Below, piece by piece: positions 34,348-43,558 of a stretch of 64,000 nt of DNA; within the stretch, counting starts at the first letter, position 1; every line of letters starts with the position of its first letter. This DNA is from Candidatus Peregrinibacteria bacterium GW2011_GWF2_39_17 (GTDB taxonomy: Bacteria > Patescibacteriota > Gracilibacteria > UBA1369 > UBA12473): positions 176,282-240,281 of the forward strand of contig LBWM01000001.1 of NCBI GenBank assembly GCA_000993615.1, written 5' to 3'. The notes beneath the pieces were generated by a model that saw nothing but the letters and a program-made list of their open reading frames with translations, searched no databases and was not told the origin of the DNA. The translations under genes were made by a program, and so were the position numbers.

Positions 34348-36168
34348 ATGAATGTGCCTATCTCCTCTATTCGCAATTTTTGTATCATTGCTCATATTGA
34401 TCACGGAAAATCAACTTTGGCTGATCGTTTATTGGAAATCACCCATACGGTTGAAAAACGCGATATGAAACATGCTCAACTGCTTGATACCATGGAACTT
34501 GAGCAAGAGCGGGGTATTACCATTAAACTTCAACCAGTCAGAATGTCCTGGACAAAGGACGGACACCCTTATCAACTTAATCTTATTGATACCCCTGGAC
34601 ATGTTGATTTTACGTATGAAGTGTCACGTAGCCTAGCTGCTTGCGAAGGTGCAATTTTGGTAGTAGACGCTACTCAAGGTATTCAAGCCCAAACTTTGGC
34701 TAATTCCTATCTTGCCCTGGAGCATGATCTCACCATTATTCCGGTTTTAAATAAGATAGACCTGCCAGCGGCTGATGTTGAAAAACGCACTCAGGAATTA
34801 ATGAATGCTTTTGGTTTTACGGAAAATGAAATTTTACATATTTCCGCTAAAGATGGAACAAATGTTGACCAACTTTTAGCTCGCATTATTGAGCTTGTCC
34901 CTGCTCCTAAAAGCCATAATAAGGATGAAGGAACCAAAGCTCTTATTTTTGATTCTTTATACGATTCTTATCGAGGTGTTGTTGCTTATGTCCGAGTTAT
35001 GGATGGAGAATTAAAAAGAGGTGATAAGATTCGCTTTTTAAACACTAAAACAGAAGTGGAAATTTTAGAAGTGGGTTATTTGCAACTTAAATTAATTCCT
35101 AGCCTCTCTTTAGCTAGAGGAGAAATCGGTTATGTGGTCACGGGTTTAAAAGATGTACATGAGGCAAGAGTTGGCGATACGATCTGGTCTCCCGGTAATA
35201 CTGGTCTTAAATCTACAGATATTAAGCCCTTACCTGGTTACAAAAAAGTAATGCCTTTTGTGTTTGCCAGTATTTATTGTAGTGACAATGCGGATTTCCC
35301 ACTTCTAAGAGATGCCTTGGAAAAACTTAGCCTAAATGATTCTGCCTTATCTTATGAACCAGAGCAATCCACTGCCCTTGGACATGGATTTCGTTGCGGG
35401 TTTTTGGGTCTTTTGCACCTGGATATTGTTCAAGAGCGTTTGGAACGTGAATATAATCTGGATTTAGTGGTCACGGCTCCTAGTGTATCTTACATTATTA
35501 TCAAAAATGATAGCACTGAGGAATTTATTTCCAATCCGGTATTCTTACCTGAAGCCGGGTATTACCAAATTATTAAGGAGCCTTGGGTTTTGATCGAAAT
35601 TCTAGTCCCTAAGGAATATTTGGGAGGGGTTATGAAGCTTATTGATGAATGTCGGGGAGTTTCCAAAGCGATGAAATATCTTGATGAAAATCGCGCGATG
35701 TTAACTTATGAAGTGCCTTTAGCGGAAATTGTAGTTGATTTTTTTGATCAATTAAAAAGTATTACTTCGGGATATGCTTCAATGAGTTATGAATTTTTGG
35801 AATATCGTCCCGGTAATTTAATAAAATTGGATATGCTGGTTGCCGGAGAAAGGATTGAAGCGCTTTCTTCAATTGTTCATCGAAATTCAGCCTTTTCGCG
35901 CGGCTCTGTTGTCGCAAAAAAGCTGAAAGAAATTCTCCCGCGAGAAAATTTTGAAATCGCAATTCAGGCCGCGATTGGCGGCAAAATAATTGCTAGAGAA
36001 ACTTTGGGAGCTATGCGCAAAGACGTAACGGCCAAGCTGTATGGTGGTGATATTACCAGGAAACGTAAACTTTTAGAAAAGCAGAAAAAAGGGAAAAAGC
36101 GCATGAAAATGATGGGTAAAGTGGCGATACCCCAGGATGCATTTTTGGCAGTACTAAAAAGGAGCTAA
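34348..36168 (+). CDS. lepA: Elongation factor 4 (LepA)
   Basis: The start at 34348 gives MNVPISSIRNFCIIAHIDHGKSTLADRLLE, the normal LepA N-terminus (606 residues). GTPase motifs: AHIDHGKST, DTPGHVDF, NKIDLPAAD. Later come FCGFLGLLHLDIVQERLERE and the LepA-specific C-terminal domain with AIGGKIIARE and the Lys-rich GKKRMKMMGKV. It back-translocates stalled ribosomes. A possible promoter, TTGTCG-17-TATTAA, lies about 30 bases upstream. It converges with a four-base overlap on the large gene at 36165. Confidence 0.96.
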   Translation: MNVPISSIRNFCIIAHIDHGKSTLADRLLEITHTVEKRDMKHAQLLDTMELEQERGITIKLQPVRMSWTKDGHPYQLNLIDTPGHVDFTYEVSRSLAACEGAILVVDATQGIQAQTLANSYLALEHDLTIIPVLNKIDLPAADVEKRTQELMNAFGFTENEILHISAKDGTNVDQLLARIIELVPAPKSHNKDEGTKALIFDSLYDSYRGVVAYVRVMDGELKRGDKIRFLNTKTEVEILEVGYLQLKLIPSLSLARGEIGYVVTGLKDVHEARVGDTIWSPGNTGLKSTDIKPLPGYKKVMPFVFASIYCSDNADFPLLRDALEKLSLNDSALSYEPEQSTALGHGFRCGFLGLLHLDIVQERLEREYNLDLVVTAPSVSYIIIKNDSTEEFISNPVFLPEAGYYQIIKEPWVLIEILVPKEYLGGVMKLIDECRGVSKAMKYLDENRAMLTYEVPLAEIVVDFFDQLKSITSGYASMSYEFLEYRPGNLIKLDMLVAGERIEALSSIVHRNSAFSRGSVVAKKLKEILPRENFEIAIQAAIGGKIIARETLGAMRKDVTAKLYGGDITRKRKLLEKQKKGKKRMKMMGKVAIPQDAFLAVLKRS

Positions 36169-38771
36169 GTTATAGAGCTAGGGAAAGGGGGGCTATTGGA
36201 AGTATCATAAATTCCAAAAGTATTTTTGAGCCAATTTTTAGCCCGAGTCTCAACTTCTATGGTTTTATTTTCGGCATGGTAGCGGCGCGTTGTCGCCAAT
36301 TTCATTTTACCATGTCGATCGCGTCGGTAAATATTGCAGTGGTTGTAAGAATTGCCTCCATTTTCTCCGGTTAAAAAATCGATGCGCGTATCCAGATAAG
36401 ATTCTTTTCCTGCTAGTACTTCACCTTGATCGTCTTTGGGTAAATCCCACAAATATTGCTGCGCCACAATTTCTTTTTTAGTAGGCTGGGCATATTTAAC
36501 GTAACGTAATTTTTTCCCTTGCGCAAAAGCCGGATCATATTCACTCCAAACATAACGATCACCATTTGGTAGAATTTCTTCAAAGCCTTTTACAACTCCC
36601 TGGGTTTCCTGGTCAGGGATCGTGCTAGTTATTTCCCATACCTTTTTCTCGCTTACTAGAATAGCCGGGGATATAATGGGATTTCTACTTTCGTTAATTT
36701 TTTTTTGTTGCTGATTTTCAGCCGATATTGCCTTTACTTCTTCTGTTCCCTCAACCGTTTCCCCTAAATTTCTTAAAATTTCCTGTGCCTTATTTCTAAG
36801 ATAAGGAGATTGAGCAAGCTTTTTACCCATTTTTTTGTTTTTTATTAAATCCACTCGTCTTTCTGTAACTCGGGGAAATCTACTTAATTGATATCTGTCC
36901 TTCTCTCTTCTTTGGCCAGTCTTTTTAGTAGAAAGATTTTTTAATAAAACAATTAATTGGCCTTTAGTTTTGGGGTCTTTTTTAATGTTTTCAAATATGT
37001 CCTGATTAACCAAAGCAGATTTTCCTTTTTCATCTAATTTCTTGGCGCTCAAAATTTCTATTAGGTTAACCAAGGCAATTTCATCAACCGGGCGATTGTT
37101 GTATCCCCCTGTGCCTTCTTCATTAAATTCACCCAAAGAACCACCATACGAAAGCCCTTGAATCAAATCTTTGACCACATCAAGATAATTAACATCCTCA
37201 AAATTACCATTCTTTTTGCGCTTAAATCCGAATTTTTCCGCGATATTATCGCGTCTTCGTTGTTCATATTGTTCATGATCGTCCGGGGTCGGCATCCTAA
37301 TTTGTAACTCTACGGTTTGGGCGTCTTTAGGATTAACTTGCCAGGTAAGACGCAAAGTTAAAGCGCGGTGAAAGGAGCTGGTCATGCCATGTTTTCCTCC
37401 ACTCCCGTTTCCGCCGTTTTGAGAGTGTTTTTCTAAAAATTTTTCTACTGATAACTGGGAATCACCTTTTTCTAGCGGAATTAAATTAGAAATATCTGGC
37501 TTTTGTTCCTTATCAGAATGCACGGTGTTTGTCCCAATAGCTGGCATCATAAAAGCTAAAACTTCTTGAACTTTTGCAAGAAATTGGTCAACAGTCAAAC
37601 AATCTTCTTCTTTAAGAGTAACCGCTAATCGCACCGTATCGCGGAGAAAATCCGGAGAAGGGACATCTTTAGCCATGGTTTTAATAGCGACTGATTCCTT
37701 GCTTTTCCCTTCATGGACTTTTACATCTTGGACAATCAAAGGATTTTTTCCCTTTTTTGATCCCGAATTAATATGAAAAGTACAGCCACTTTCATCTCGG
37801 GTATAATAACGAGCTAAATGCTGATTTAATTTTCGTGAATTTTTGGCTATTTCTTTTTCGTTATAACCTTTTTTAACATTCATTAAAGCGTACATCACAT
37901 TTGCTTTTAAAACAGCGCCTCGTAGAATTTCAAAATCCTCAGAAGTACGCAGCTCTGCTTTTTGCATAAATTCTTCTAATTGTTTGGCAGTTGAGCACTG
38001 TTTAACCTTGTTTGGAAAAGGAAATTTTAAACTATGTTCGATAAATTTATTAGCGTCTTCGGCCAAAAGTCGAAATTTATAACTATCAATTTGCCAAAAT
38101 TCTTTTAAGTCCGCAGGTTGATCGTAAATAATTCGTTGTGCCCACACGCGTAAATAAGGAGGGAAATCGTAAATACTTAATTTCTCAAATAATTCTTGCA
38201 ATTCTTTGGGGCGATTCTTGAAAGTTGGATTGATGTAAGGACGGTGATAATCACCGTCTTGACAATACCAACCTCCCCCTTCTTTTCTAGAGCAAACTTT
38301 ATTAACCTCGCCTTGAATAATTTCCAAAGCCTCACTCTGGGACAGTATTTGCCCCCTTTTTAGCCTTTTAGCTTCTTTTAAGGCATCGAAAATTGCCCCC
38401 GCAGTTTTGAGATAATTAATGCTCACAAATTTTTCAGGATTTGCGAGACTTAACGCTTCCACTATTGTTGCCTCTGGCAGGAAAACATGTTCGATAAGCT
38501 CTAGTAACTCATGCCTTTCTCCTTCCTGATATTGGAGTGCTTTAGTATGCGCAATTCTTACAATTGAGGAAGCTTGGCTACTAGCCAGTTCGTCAGCACG
38601 AATATCAAGAGGATTTGTATCTTGGTTTAATAAATCTTTAACTCTGGCGGCTATCATTTCCGTTGATTCTCTCCAGTCAGGCAATCTTCTTAAAATATCA
38701 TCAATTTCTCGCCTTTGGTTTGTTGGCAAGTTATCCTTCCCATGGTCAGGCATTTTGGGACTTAAATTCAT
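36165..38771 (-). CDS. Large protein with a possible divergent RelA/SpoT-like synthetase core
   Basis: An 868-residue cytoplasmic protein that I cannot firmly assign. Residues about 361-500 hold segments that resemble the Rel/Spo nucleotidyltransferase fold: VAIKTMAKDVPSPDFLRDTVRLAVT (compare the K...DLxGxRI region), SSFHRALTLRL (compare YxSLH) and TVELQIRMPTPDDHE (compare EIQIRT). A Gly/Asn-rich insertion (about 452-462) interrupts it. The N-terminal 250 residues are helical; the C-terminus after about 640 is charged with a tail rich in Asn and Tyr. A second protein with the same three segments is at 52720-53523. No HD hydrolase domain is evident. Confidence 0.45.
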   Translation of the reverse strand: MNLSPKMPDHGKDNLPTNQRREIDDILRRLPDWRESTEMIAARVKDLLNQDTNPLDIRADELASSQASSIVRIAHTKALQYQEGERHELLELIEHVFLPEATIVEALSLANPEKFVSINYLKTAGAIFDALKEAKRLKRGQILSQSEALEIIQGEVNKVCSRKEGGGWYCQDGDYHRPYINPTFKNRPKELQELFEKLSIYDFPPYLRVWAQRIIYDQPADLKEFWQIDSYKFRLLAEDANKFIEHSLKFPFPNKVKQCSTAKQLEEFMQKAELRTSEDFEILRGAVLKANVMYALMNVKKGYNEKEIAKNSRKLNQHLARYYTRDESGCTFHINSGSKKGKNPLIVQDVKVHEGKSKESVAIKTMAKDVPSPDFLRDTVRLAVTLKEEDCLTVDQFLAKVQEVLAFMMPAIGTNTVHSDKEQKPDISNLIPLEKGDSQLSVEKFLEKHSQNGGNGSGGKHGMTSSFHRALTLRLTWQVNPKDAQTVELQIRMPTPDDHEQYEQRRRDNIAEKFGFKRKKNGNFEDVNYLDVVKDLIQGLSYGGSLGEFNEEGTGGYNNRPVDEIALVNLIEILSAKKLDEKGKSALVNQDIFENIKKDPKTKGQLIVLLKNLSTKKTGQRREKDRYQLSRFPRVTERRVDLIKNKKMGKKLAQSPYLRNKAQEILRNLGETVEGTEEVKAISAENQQQKKINESRNPIISPAILVSEKKVWEITSTIPDQETQGVVKGFEEILPNGDRYVWSEYDPAFAQGKKLRYVKYAQPTKKEIVAQQYLWDLPKDDQGEVLAGKESYLDTRIDFLTGENGGNSYNHCNIYRRDRHGKMKLATTRRYHAENKTIEVETRAKNWLKNTFGIYDTSNSPPFPSSIT

Positions 38772-39074
38772 AGAAGTGGTTAGCGCGAATTACAATTTTT
38801 TATTAATCTTTTTGATTTATTATTTTAACATAAGAAATAAAAAATAGAAAGGTCAATAGACCTCATTTTGCCTTAGTGCTCTTTTATAATTGTGTTCTTT
38901 GGAAGTTCCTGTTGAGATTCTAGGGTATATTTTTAACTGGTCTATTATCTTTGACAAGAAAAATAGCCAAAAAGAGCCAATTTCGACTTTATTTTTTACT
39001 ATTTTGTTTTTTTGAGCATTAAGGTTTGATAATCTCGTTTTGAGTTAAAAAAATATTGGGGTACTATTACCTAG
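38772..39074. other. Divergent intergenic region before aroD
   Basis: This 303-base AT-rich region holds the aroD promoter at its right end and a small perfect palindrome AGGTCAATAGACCT at 38850-38863. The palindrome shares GGTCAATAG with the operator-like sequence before the TrmB-type gene. No other open frame or RNA gene is apparent. Confidence 0.4.
39040..39067 (+). promoter_or_regulatory. aroD promoter, apparently leaderless
   Basis: TTGAGT (39040-39045), a 16-base spacer and TACTAT (39062-39067). The ATG at 39075 begins seven bases after the -10 box, so transcription should start at or next to the A of the ATG. Confidence 0.55.
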
Positions 39075-39782
39075 ATGAAGTCACTCCATTGTCTTCCCAT
39101 TCAGGCCAAATCCATGCAAGAGCTTGAAACTCGCTTGGCTAATGAAGCCCCCTTAGCTGACGTAGTAGAAATTTGGCTAGATTCTATTAAGGATTTACGT
39201 TTAGCTGAAATTTTTTTTGAAAAAGAACCAGTACGTAAACCGTTTTTATTCGTCAATAAAGCTCCCTGTGAGGGTGGCGATTTTCTGGGAACAGTAGAGG
39301 ATCAAGTAGAATTATTAATTGAAGCCTTAAAGCGCGGTGCGGAATATATTGATGTTGCCTTGGGAACAAAAAATAGCGCCTTAAAAAAATTAGTAATTGC
39401 TAAGGAAAAAACTAGAGGTAAGATAATTATTTCTTATCATAATTTCAAGGAAACGCCGAGTCTGTCTCATCTTAAATCGCTAGTAAAACGCGCTTTAAAA
39501 AAAAATGCTGATATTGTTAAAATTGCCACTTTTGTGGGAAATAGAAATGACAATTTAACTCTTCTTTCTTTAACAGGGTGGGCTAGAGAAAATGATTTTG
39601 AAATTATTGTCGTGGGTATGGGCGAGGAAGGGAAATTAAGCCGAATAATTTGTCCGCTTTTTGGTTCATACATGTACTATGCTCCTCTTTCCGTTGGCAG
39701 TGAAACGGCTGCTGGGCAAATTCCACTCGAGAAGCTGAGACAAATTTGGGAGCAAATAGAAGAAACCCGCCATTGTGTTTAA
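39075..39782 (+). CDS. aroD: Type I 3-dehydroquinate dehydratase
   Basis: A 235-residue class I dehydroquinase, which forms a Schiff base with 3-dehydroquinate in the shikimate pathway. VVEIWLDSIKDL near the start, KIIISYHNFKETP (catalytic His) and ADIVKIATF (Schiff-base Lys) are present, and GSYMYYAPLSVGSETAAGQ is the closing loop. Type I enzymes are also common in archaea. No other shikimate gene is adjacent; ychF follows after 49 bases. Confidence 0.92.
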   Translation: MKSLHCLPIQAKSMQELETRLANEAPLADVVEIWLDSIKDLRLAEIFFEKEPVRKPFLFVNKAPCEGGDFLGTVEDQVELLIEALKRGAEYIDVALGTKNSALKKLVIAKEKTRGKIIISYHNFKETPSLSHLKSLVKRALKKNADIVKIATFVGNRNDNLTLLSLTGWARENDFEIIVVGMGEEGKLSRIICPLFGSYMYYAPLSVGSETAAGQIPLEKLRQIWEQIEETRHCV

Positions 39783-39831
39783 GGTTGTACTAGTATAACC
39801 TTATTTTATTATTTTATCGTTAATCGGAAAA

Positions 39832-40926
39832 ATGGCTCTTCAAATCGGCATCGTCGGGCTCCCTAATGTTGGCAAATCTACCCTATTTAATGCGCTCACT
39901 AAATCCTCTGGCGCTATGGTTGGCAATTATCCTTTTTGTACCATTGATCCCAATGTGGGCGTGGTTGAAGTGCCTGATGCGCGAATCGAGAAGTTAGCTA
40001 TTTTAGTTAAACCTGAAAAAAAGATCCCAGCGATTGTGGAGTTTTTGGACATCGCGGGTTTGGTCAAAGGCGCTTCGCAAGGTGAAGGACTGGGGAATCA
40101 ATTCTTAGCCAATATTCGTGAATGCGATGCCATCGCCCAGGTCGTTCGTCTTTTTCAGGATAGCAATGTAACTCATGTTCATGGGGGGATAGATCCTAAA
40201 CGCGATCGAGAGGTGATCGAATCCGAGCTTATTCTCGCTGATCTTCAAAGTCTTGAAAAGCGTGTATCAAAACTCGAAAAAGAAGCACGCGGTGGCGATA
40301 AGGAAGCTCAGCTCCTTTTGGCGCTCACGAAACGCCTGAGTGAAGAATTGAATCAAGGGAAATTGGCCAGTCAACTCGACTATACAAAGGAAGAAAAAGC
40401 GATTTTGCCGCGATTACAGCTCCTCACCCAAAAACCCATGTTGTTTGTGGTCAACCTACATGAAAATGAAATTATTAATTTTGACGAAAATAAAGTCCGT
40501 GCTGAATTGGGGATTCACCCTAGTCACAAAATTATCCCCATTTCTGCCAAAATAGAGCAAGAACTTGGTCAGCTTTCCGAAGAAGAAACGCAAGAATTTT
40601 TAAAAGAATTAGGCCTTAAAGAGCCAGGTTTAAATGCTTTAATTCGTCATGCGTATGACCTCCTTGGTTTACATACGTATTTTACGGCTGGCCAAAAAGA
40701 GGTGCGTGCTTGGACAATCCCTAAAGGGACACTAGCGCCTGAGGCCGCAGGCGTGATTCACACGGACTTTGAAAAAGGGTTTATTCGCGCTGAGGTCATT
40801 GCCTATCAAAAATATATTGAACATGGCGGTGAATTAGGCGCTAAAGAAAAAGGACATCTCCGTCTTGAGGGGAAGGAGTATCTTGTTCAAGATGGGGATG
40901 TGATGCACTTCAGATTTGCGAACTAA
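39832..40926 (+). CDS. ychF: Ribosome-associated ATPase YchF/OLA1
   Basis: A 364-residue Obg-related protein. P-loop GLPNVGKSTLFNAL, switch region DIAGLVKGASQGEGLGNQF, and a non-standard base-recognition motif NLHENE (instead of NKxD), which is why YchF prefers ATP. A helical insertion (about 130-200) and the C-terminal TGS domain (TYFTAGQKEVRAWTIPKG...GFIRAEVI) complete the fold. It is a regulator of translation and stress response. Confidence 0.96.
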   Translation: MALQIGIVGLPNVGKSTLFNALTKSSGAMVGNYPFCTIDPNVGVVEVPDARIEKLAILVKPEKKIPAIVEFLDIAGLVKGASQGEGLGNQFLANIRECDAIAQVVRLFQDSNVTHVHGGIDPKRDREVIESELILADLQSLEKRVSKLEKEARGGDKEAQLLLALTKRLSEELNQGKLASQLDYTKEEKAILPRLQLLTQKPMLFVVNLHENEIINFDENKVRAELGIHPSHKIIPISAKIEQELGQLSEEETQEFLKELGLKEPGLNALIRHAYDLLGLHTYFTAGQKEVRAWTIPKGTLAPEAAGVIHTDFEKGFIRAEVIAYQKYIEHGGELGAKEKGHLRLEGKEYLVQDGDVMHFRFAN

Positions 40927-40955
40927 GGACATTCTAAAAAACACTAAGGGGGTTC

Positions 40956-42605
40956 CTAATAGAGTGTTTCTTGGTAGCACTTTTCACAGTAAACTTTTTC
41001 TTCCCGACTAGTCAAAAACACACTTTTAATAGAAGTTTGACAGTTTGAGCAAGTTCGTTCGTTTAATTGCCGCGCGGGTCTTAATGAAAAACGCGCTTTG
41101 TGTCGACAATCTGGGCAACTATGCGGGATAGGAAGACCTTTTTCGCGATAATAAGTTAATTCCTGGCGAATAATCTTAAAGTTTTTTTGGCAGATCGCAC
41201 AAGTTAGGGTTTCCTCGATAAGCGAATCGGGCGCATCGCGAACATGGTCAGGAGTGAGATAGTTTTGAGTGATTTTGTGAGACTCGTTTGGATTATTATA
41301 CCAGTTGAATCCCTTTTTTAAGGCTTCCTTCTCGGTTAAAGGGAAATATTCATTGGCCACGGTTTCGTTATAAGCCCAAGGAGACAAAGCAGCCGGGAAA
41401 AATTCCCCCCATTCCTTTGTTTCTTTCATGTGAGCGATGAGCCGCTCCTTAAGCGTTTGGTATTCTTCCGGTGAATATTGCTTATTTAAAATGCAGTGCT
41501 TTTTTCGATTGAGTCCGATGCAGCCAAACAAATCCGAAGAATTATTAACCATATCACAGTAATAAACATCGTGATTATAGTGGCTAGCCATACTAAAAGC
41601 GCTGTATCGCATTTGCAGAGTGCTGATTAGTTCATAGGCAACTTCTGGTTTATAGAGAGAATAGTTAAGATCCTGACAATCCTTGGCATCGAGTACGTCA
41701 TAAAGATACTTACAATCCTCGCAATTTGTGGCATTAAAAGAAGCGTGTGTGTTTTTGCAGTTTTTAAGATCGTTGCCCGAGGAATTTTCACAATTTAGAA
41801 GATAGGCATCACGATAAATTGCCTTTTGTTTTCTAAAATCAGTCCATTTTTTTAGAGATTGCTGAGTCTTTGAATAGGAGCCGAAATTCAATTCTTGACG
41901 TATTTTTTCGTAATCTTCCTTGGAATACGGTTTATTAAAAATAAAGTATTCTTTTTGCCTTAGGTTAGAGGAAAATATGCAATTTCGACATCCTTTAAGA
42001 TCATAACAAAAAAAGCAGTCTGAGCAGTCGTCGCAGTACATGGAATAATTGACATTATAGCTGTTGTAAACCTGAATAGTTTCGTAACAAAGTTCCGAAG
42101 AATAGGCAAACGTGGTGTCCACGCAATTTTTAGAGTGTTTGGTGAAAAGATTGAAATAGCAATCCTCGTTGGCTTCACCGGCGATGTCGAGATAACAATT
42201 TTTATCATCCCCGCAGTAATTGCAAAAATAACTGTTTTCGCAATGCACGATGTCTATCCCAAGGCGAGGAACCGCGAGCGAAAGCTCTTTAAACTGCTCA
42301 AAAAATGGGCGGTTAAAATCAATCGCGCGGCCGTAATCGAGTGCGTCCCAGTTTTCGCTGTACCAAGCGTCGGGATGGTAAATTTTGTACGGCTTATCCG
42401 GGGCATACATGGAAACAAATTCTTTGCCGCTCTTGTCGCAACGACGTTGATAGAAAGCGCGATCATTCCGCCAAGCCAATCGGCGCTGCTGGCGGCAGGC
42501 CGGGCAAAGCGTAGGAGGCGAGACAGCCAATTTTTTATAAAGTTGAAAGTCTTCTGGACTGATGAGGATTTCGTTTGGACATTGAGTGCAAGTGAGGTGA
42601 GGCAT
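40956..42605 (-). CDS. Cys-rich zinc-ribbon protein, CPR-type family
   Basis: The start at 42605 gives MPHLTCTQCPNEI and 549 residues. It opens and closes with zinc-ribbon-like pairs (CTQCPNEI...LCPACRQQRR; CAICQKNF...CPDCRHK; CSNCQ...CEKC). Between them lie many Cys/Tyr repeats of the type CENSYFCNYCGDDKNCYLD, NCVDTTFAYSSELCYE and CSDCFFCYDLKGCRNC, suggesting repeated metal-binding loops. I know this family from CPR genomes, where it is sometimes mislabelled CaiB/BaiF; its function is unknown. It is divergent from the TrmB-type regulator with a palindrome between them. Confidence 0.75.
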   Translation of the reverse strand: MPHLTCTQCPNEILISPEDFQLYKKLAVSPPTLCPACRQQRRLAWRNDRAFYQRRCDKSGKEFVSMYAPDKPYKIYHPDAWYSENWDALDYGRAIDFNRPFFEQFKELSLAVPRLGIDIVHCENSYFCNYCGDDKNCYLDIAGEANEDCYFNLFTKHSKNCVDTTFAYSSELCYETIQVYNSYNVNYSMYCDDCSDCFFCYDLKGCRNCIFSSNLRQKEYFIFNKPYSKEDYEKIRQELNFGSYSKTQQSLKKWTDFRKQKAIYRDAYLLNCENSSGNDLKNCKNTHASFNATNCEDCKYLYDVLDAKDCQDLNYSLYKPEVAYELISTLQMRYSAFSMASHYNHDVYYCDMVNNSSDLFGCIGLNRKKHCILNKQYSPEEYQTLKERLIAHMKETKEWGEFFPAALSPWAYNETVANEYFPLTEKEALKKGFNWYNNPNESHKITQNYLTPDHVRDAPDSLIEETLTCAICQKNFKIIRQELTYYREKGLPIPHSCPDCRHKARFSLRPARQLNERTCSNCQTSIKSVFLTSREEKVYCEKCYQETLY

Positions 42606-42704
42606 GATTATAAAAGTTAAATGTAGGAATGTTGACACTGCATACTATTGCATAAAATGTTAATAAAATTAAAGCGGAGCACGATTATTATTTAAAATAG
42701 ACGA

Positions 42705-42741
42705 GTGGTCAATAGCACCACGTGGTGATTATTGACACCAC
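42705..42741. promoter_or_regulatory. Operator-like nested palindrome before the TrmB-type gene
   Basis: A perfect 12-base palindrome CACCACGTGGTG (42716-42727) is flanked by GTGGTCAATA on the left and TATTGACACCAC on the right, themselves near-complementary. It overlaps the -35 box of the regulator promoter and lies upstream of the divergent Cys-rich gene. Autoregulation by the TrmB-type protein is the simple reading. Confidence 0.6.
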
Positions 42742-42761
42742 ATATCTCATTAAGGTATAAT
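42732..42761 (+). promoter_or_regulatory. Promoter of the TrmB-type gene, near-leaderless
   Basis: Consensus TTGACA (42732-42737) and TATAAT (42756-42761) with an 18-base spacer. Only nine bases separate the -10 box from the ATG at 42771, leaving a leader of a few bases at most. Confidence 0.7.
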
Positions 42762-42770
42762 AAGAACATT

Positions 42771-43520
42771 ATGTATACCTCCATTTTTATTGAGATTGGG
42801 TTATCGCCGAACGAAGCCAAAATTTATGAAACCATGCTTGGGGAGCGGGAAATTTCCGCTGGTGAAGTCGCCCTTAGAGCCAAAATCCATCGTCGAAATG
42901 TCTACGATGCCGTGAATCGGCTCATCGAAAAAGGATTGGTTTTTCAAATTTTCCAAAAGGGAGAGACCCTCTATAAACCGGTGGATCCGGCTAAACTCAT
43001 GGAACTCGTAGACGAAAAAAGGCAAAAACTCGACGGAATCATGCCGCGACTAGAGGCCATCTACAAAAGCCAGCCCCAGCATGAAGCGGCTTTTATTTAC
43101 AAAGGAGTAGAGGGTTTTAAAAACTATTTGCGGGATATTTTAAGCGTTAATGAGGAAGTGTGCTTTATTGGAGCCAAAGGAGCGTGGTTTGATCCGCGTC
43201 TCCAACCGTTTTTGAGTCGTTTTCTAGCCGATGCCAAAAGACAAAAAATCAAGTATCGGCACCTTTTTGATTATGAAGTCAGAAATCATATTCCTCATGT
43301 CCTGAAATCGATCAATAGACCTTATAAATTTTTACCAAAAAAGTACTCAACTCCTTCCATGGTTGATGTTTTTGGAGATCACGTGGTGTCCTTTACTGGC
43401 GCGGGTTTAGCTCAGATTAATGATGACATCACTATTTTTGTAATCATCAGTCGCCCCATGGCTGAAAGCTACAAAACCTGGTTTCAATTCATGTGGGATG
43501 CCTGTCCAACAATAAAATAA
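42771..43520 (+). CDS. TrmB-family transcriptional regulator
   Basis: 249 residues from MYTSIFIEIGLSPNEAKIYETML. The N-terminal winged helix (about 1-70; ISAGEVALRAKIHRRNVYDAVNRLIEKGLV) matches the TrmB/sugar-specific regulator family, followed by a short coiled coil and a PLD-like effector domain (FIYKGVEGFKNYLRDIL). The family is best known from archaea as sugar-responsive repressors but also occurs in CPR bacteria. The ATG follows a consensus promoter closely; a bidirectional terminator closes the gene. Confidence 0.88.
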   Translation: MYTSIFIEIGLSPNEAKIYETMLGEREISAGEVALRAKIHRRNVYDAVNRLIEKGLVFQIFQKGETLYKPVDPAKLMELVDEKRQKLDGIMPRLEAIYKSQPQHEAAFIYKGVEGFKNYLRDILSVNEEVCFIGAKGAWFDPRLQPFLSRFLADAKRQKIKYRHLFDYEVRNHIPHVLKSINRPYKFLPKKYSTPSMVDVFGDHVVSFTGAGLAQINDDITIFVIISRPMAESYKTWFQFMWDACPTIK

Positions 43521-43545
43521 AAAGCCCCGATAAGCGGGGCTTTTT
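43519..43545. terminator. Bidirectional rho-independent terminator
   Basis: AAAAAGCCCCG (43519-43529) and CGGGGCTTTTT (43535-43545) are exact arms around a five-base loop. It serves both the TrmB-type gene and the convergent Lys/Ala-rich peptide gene. Confidence 0.93.
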
Positions 43546-43558
43546 AGGAGGCAGATTA

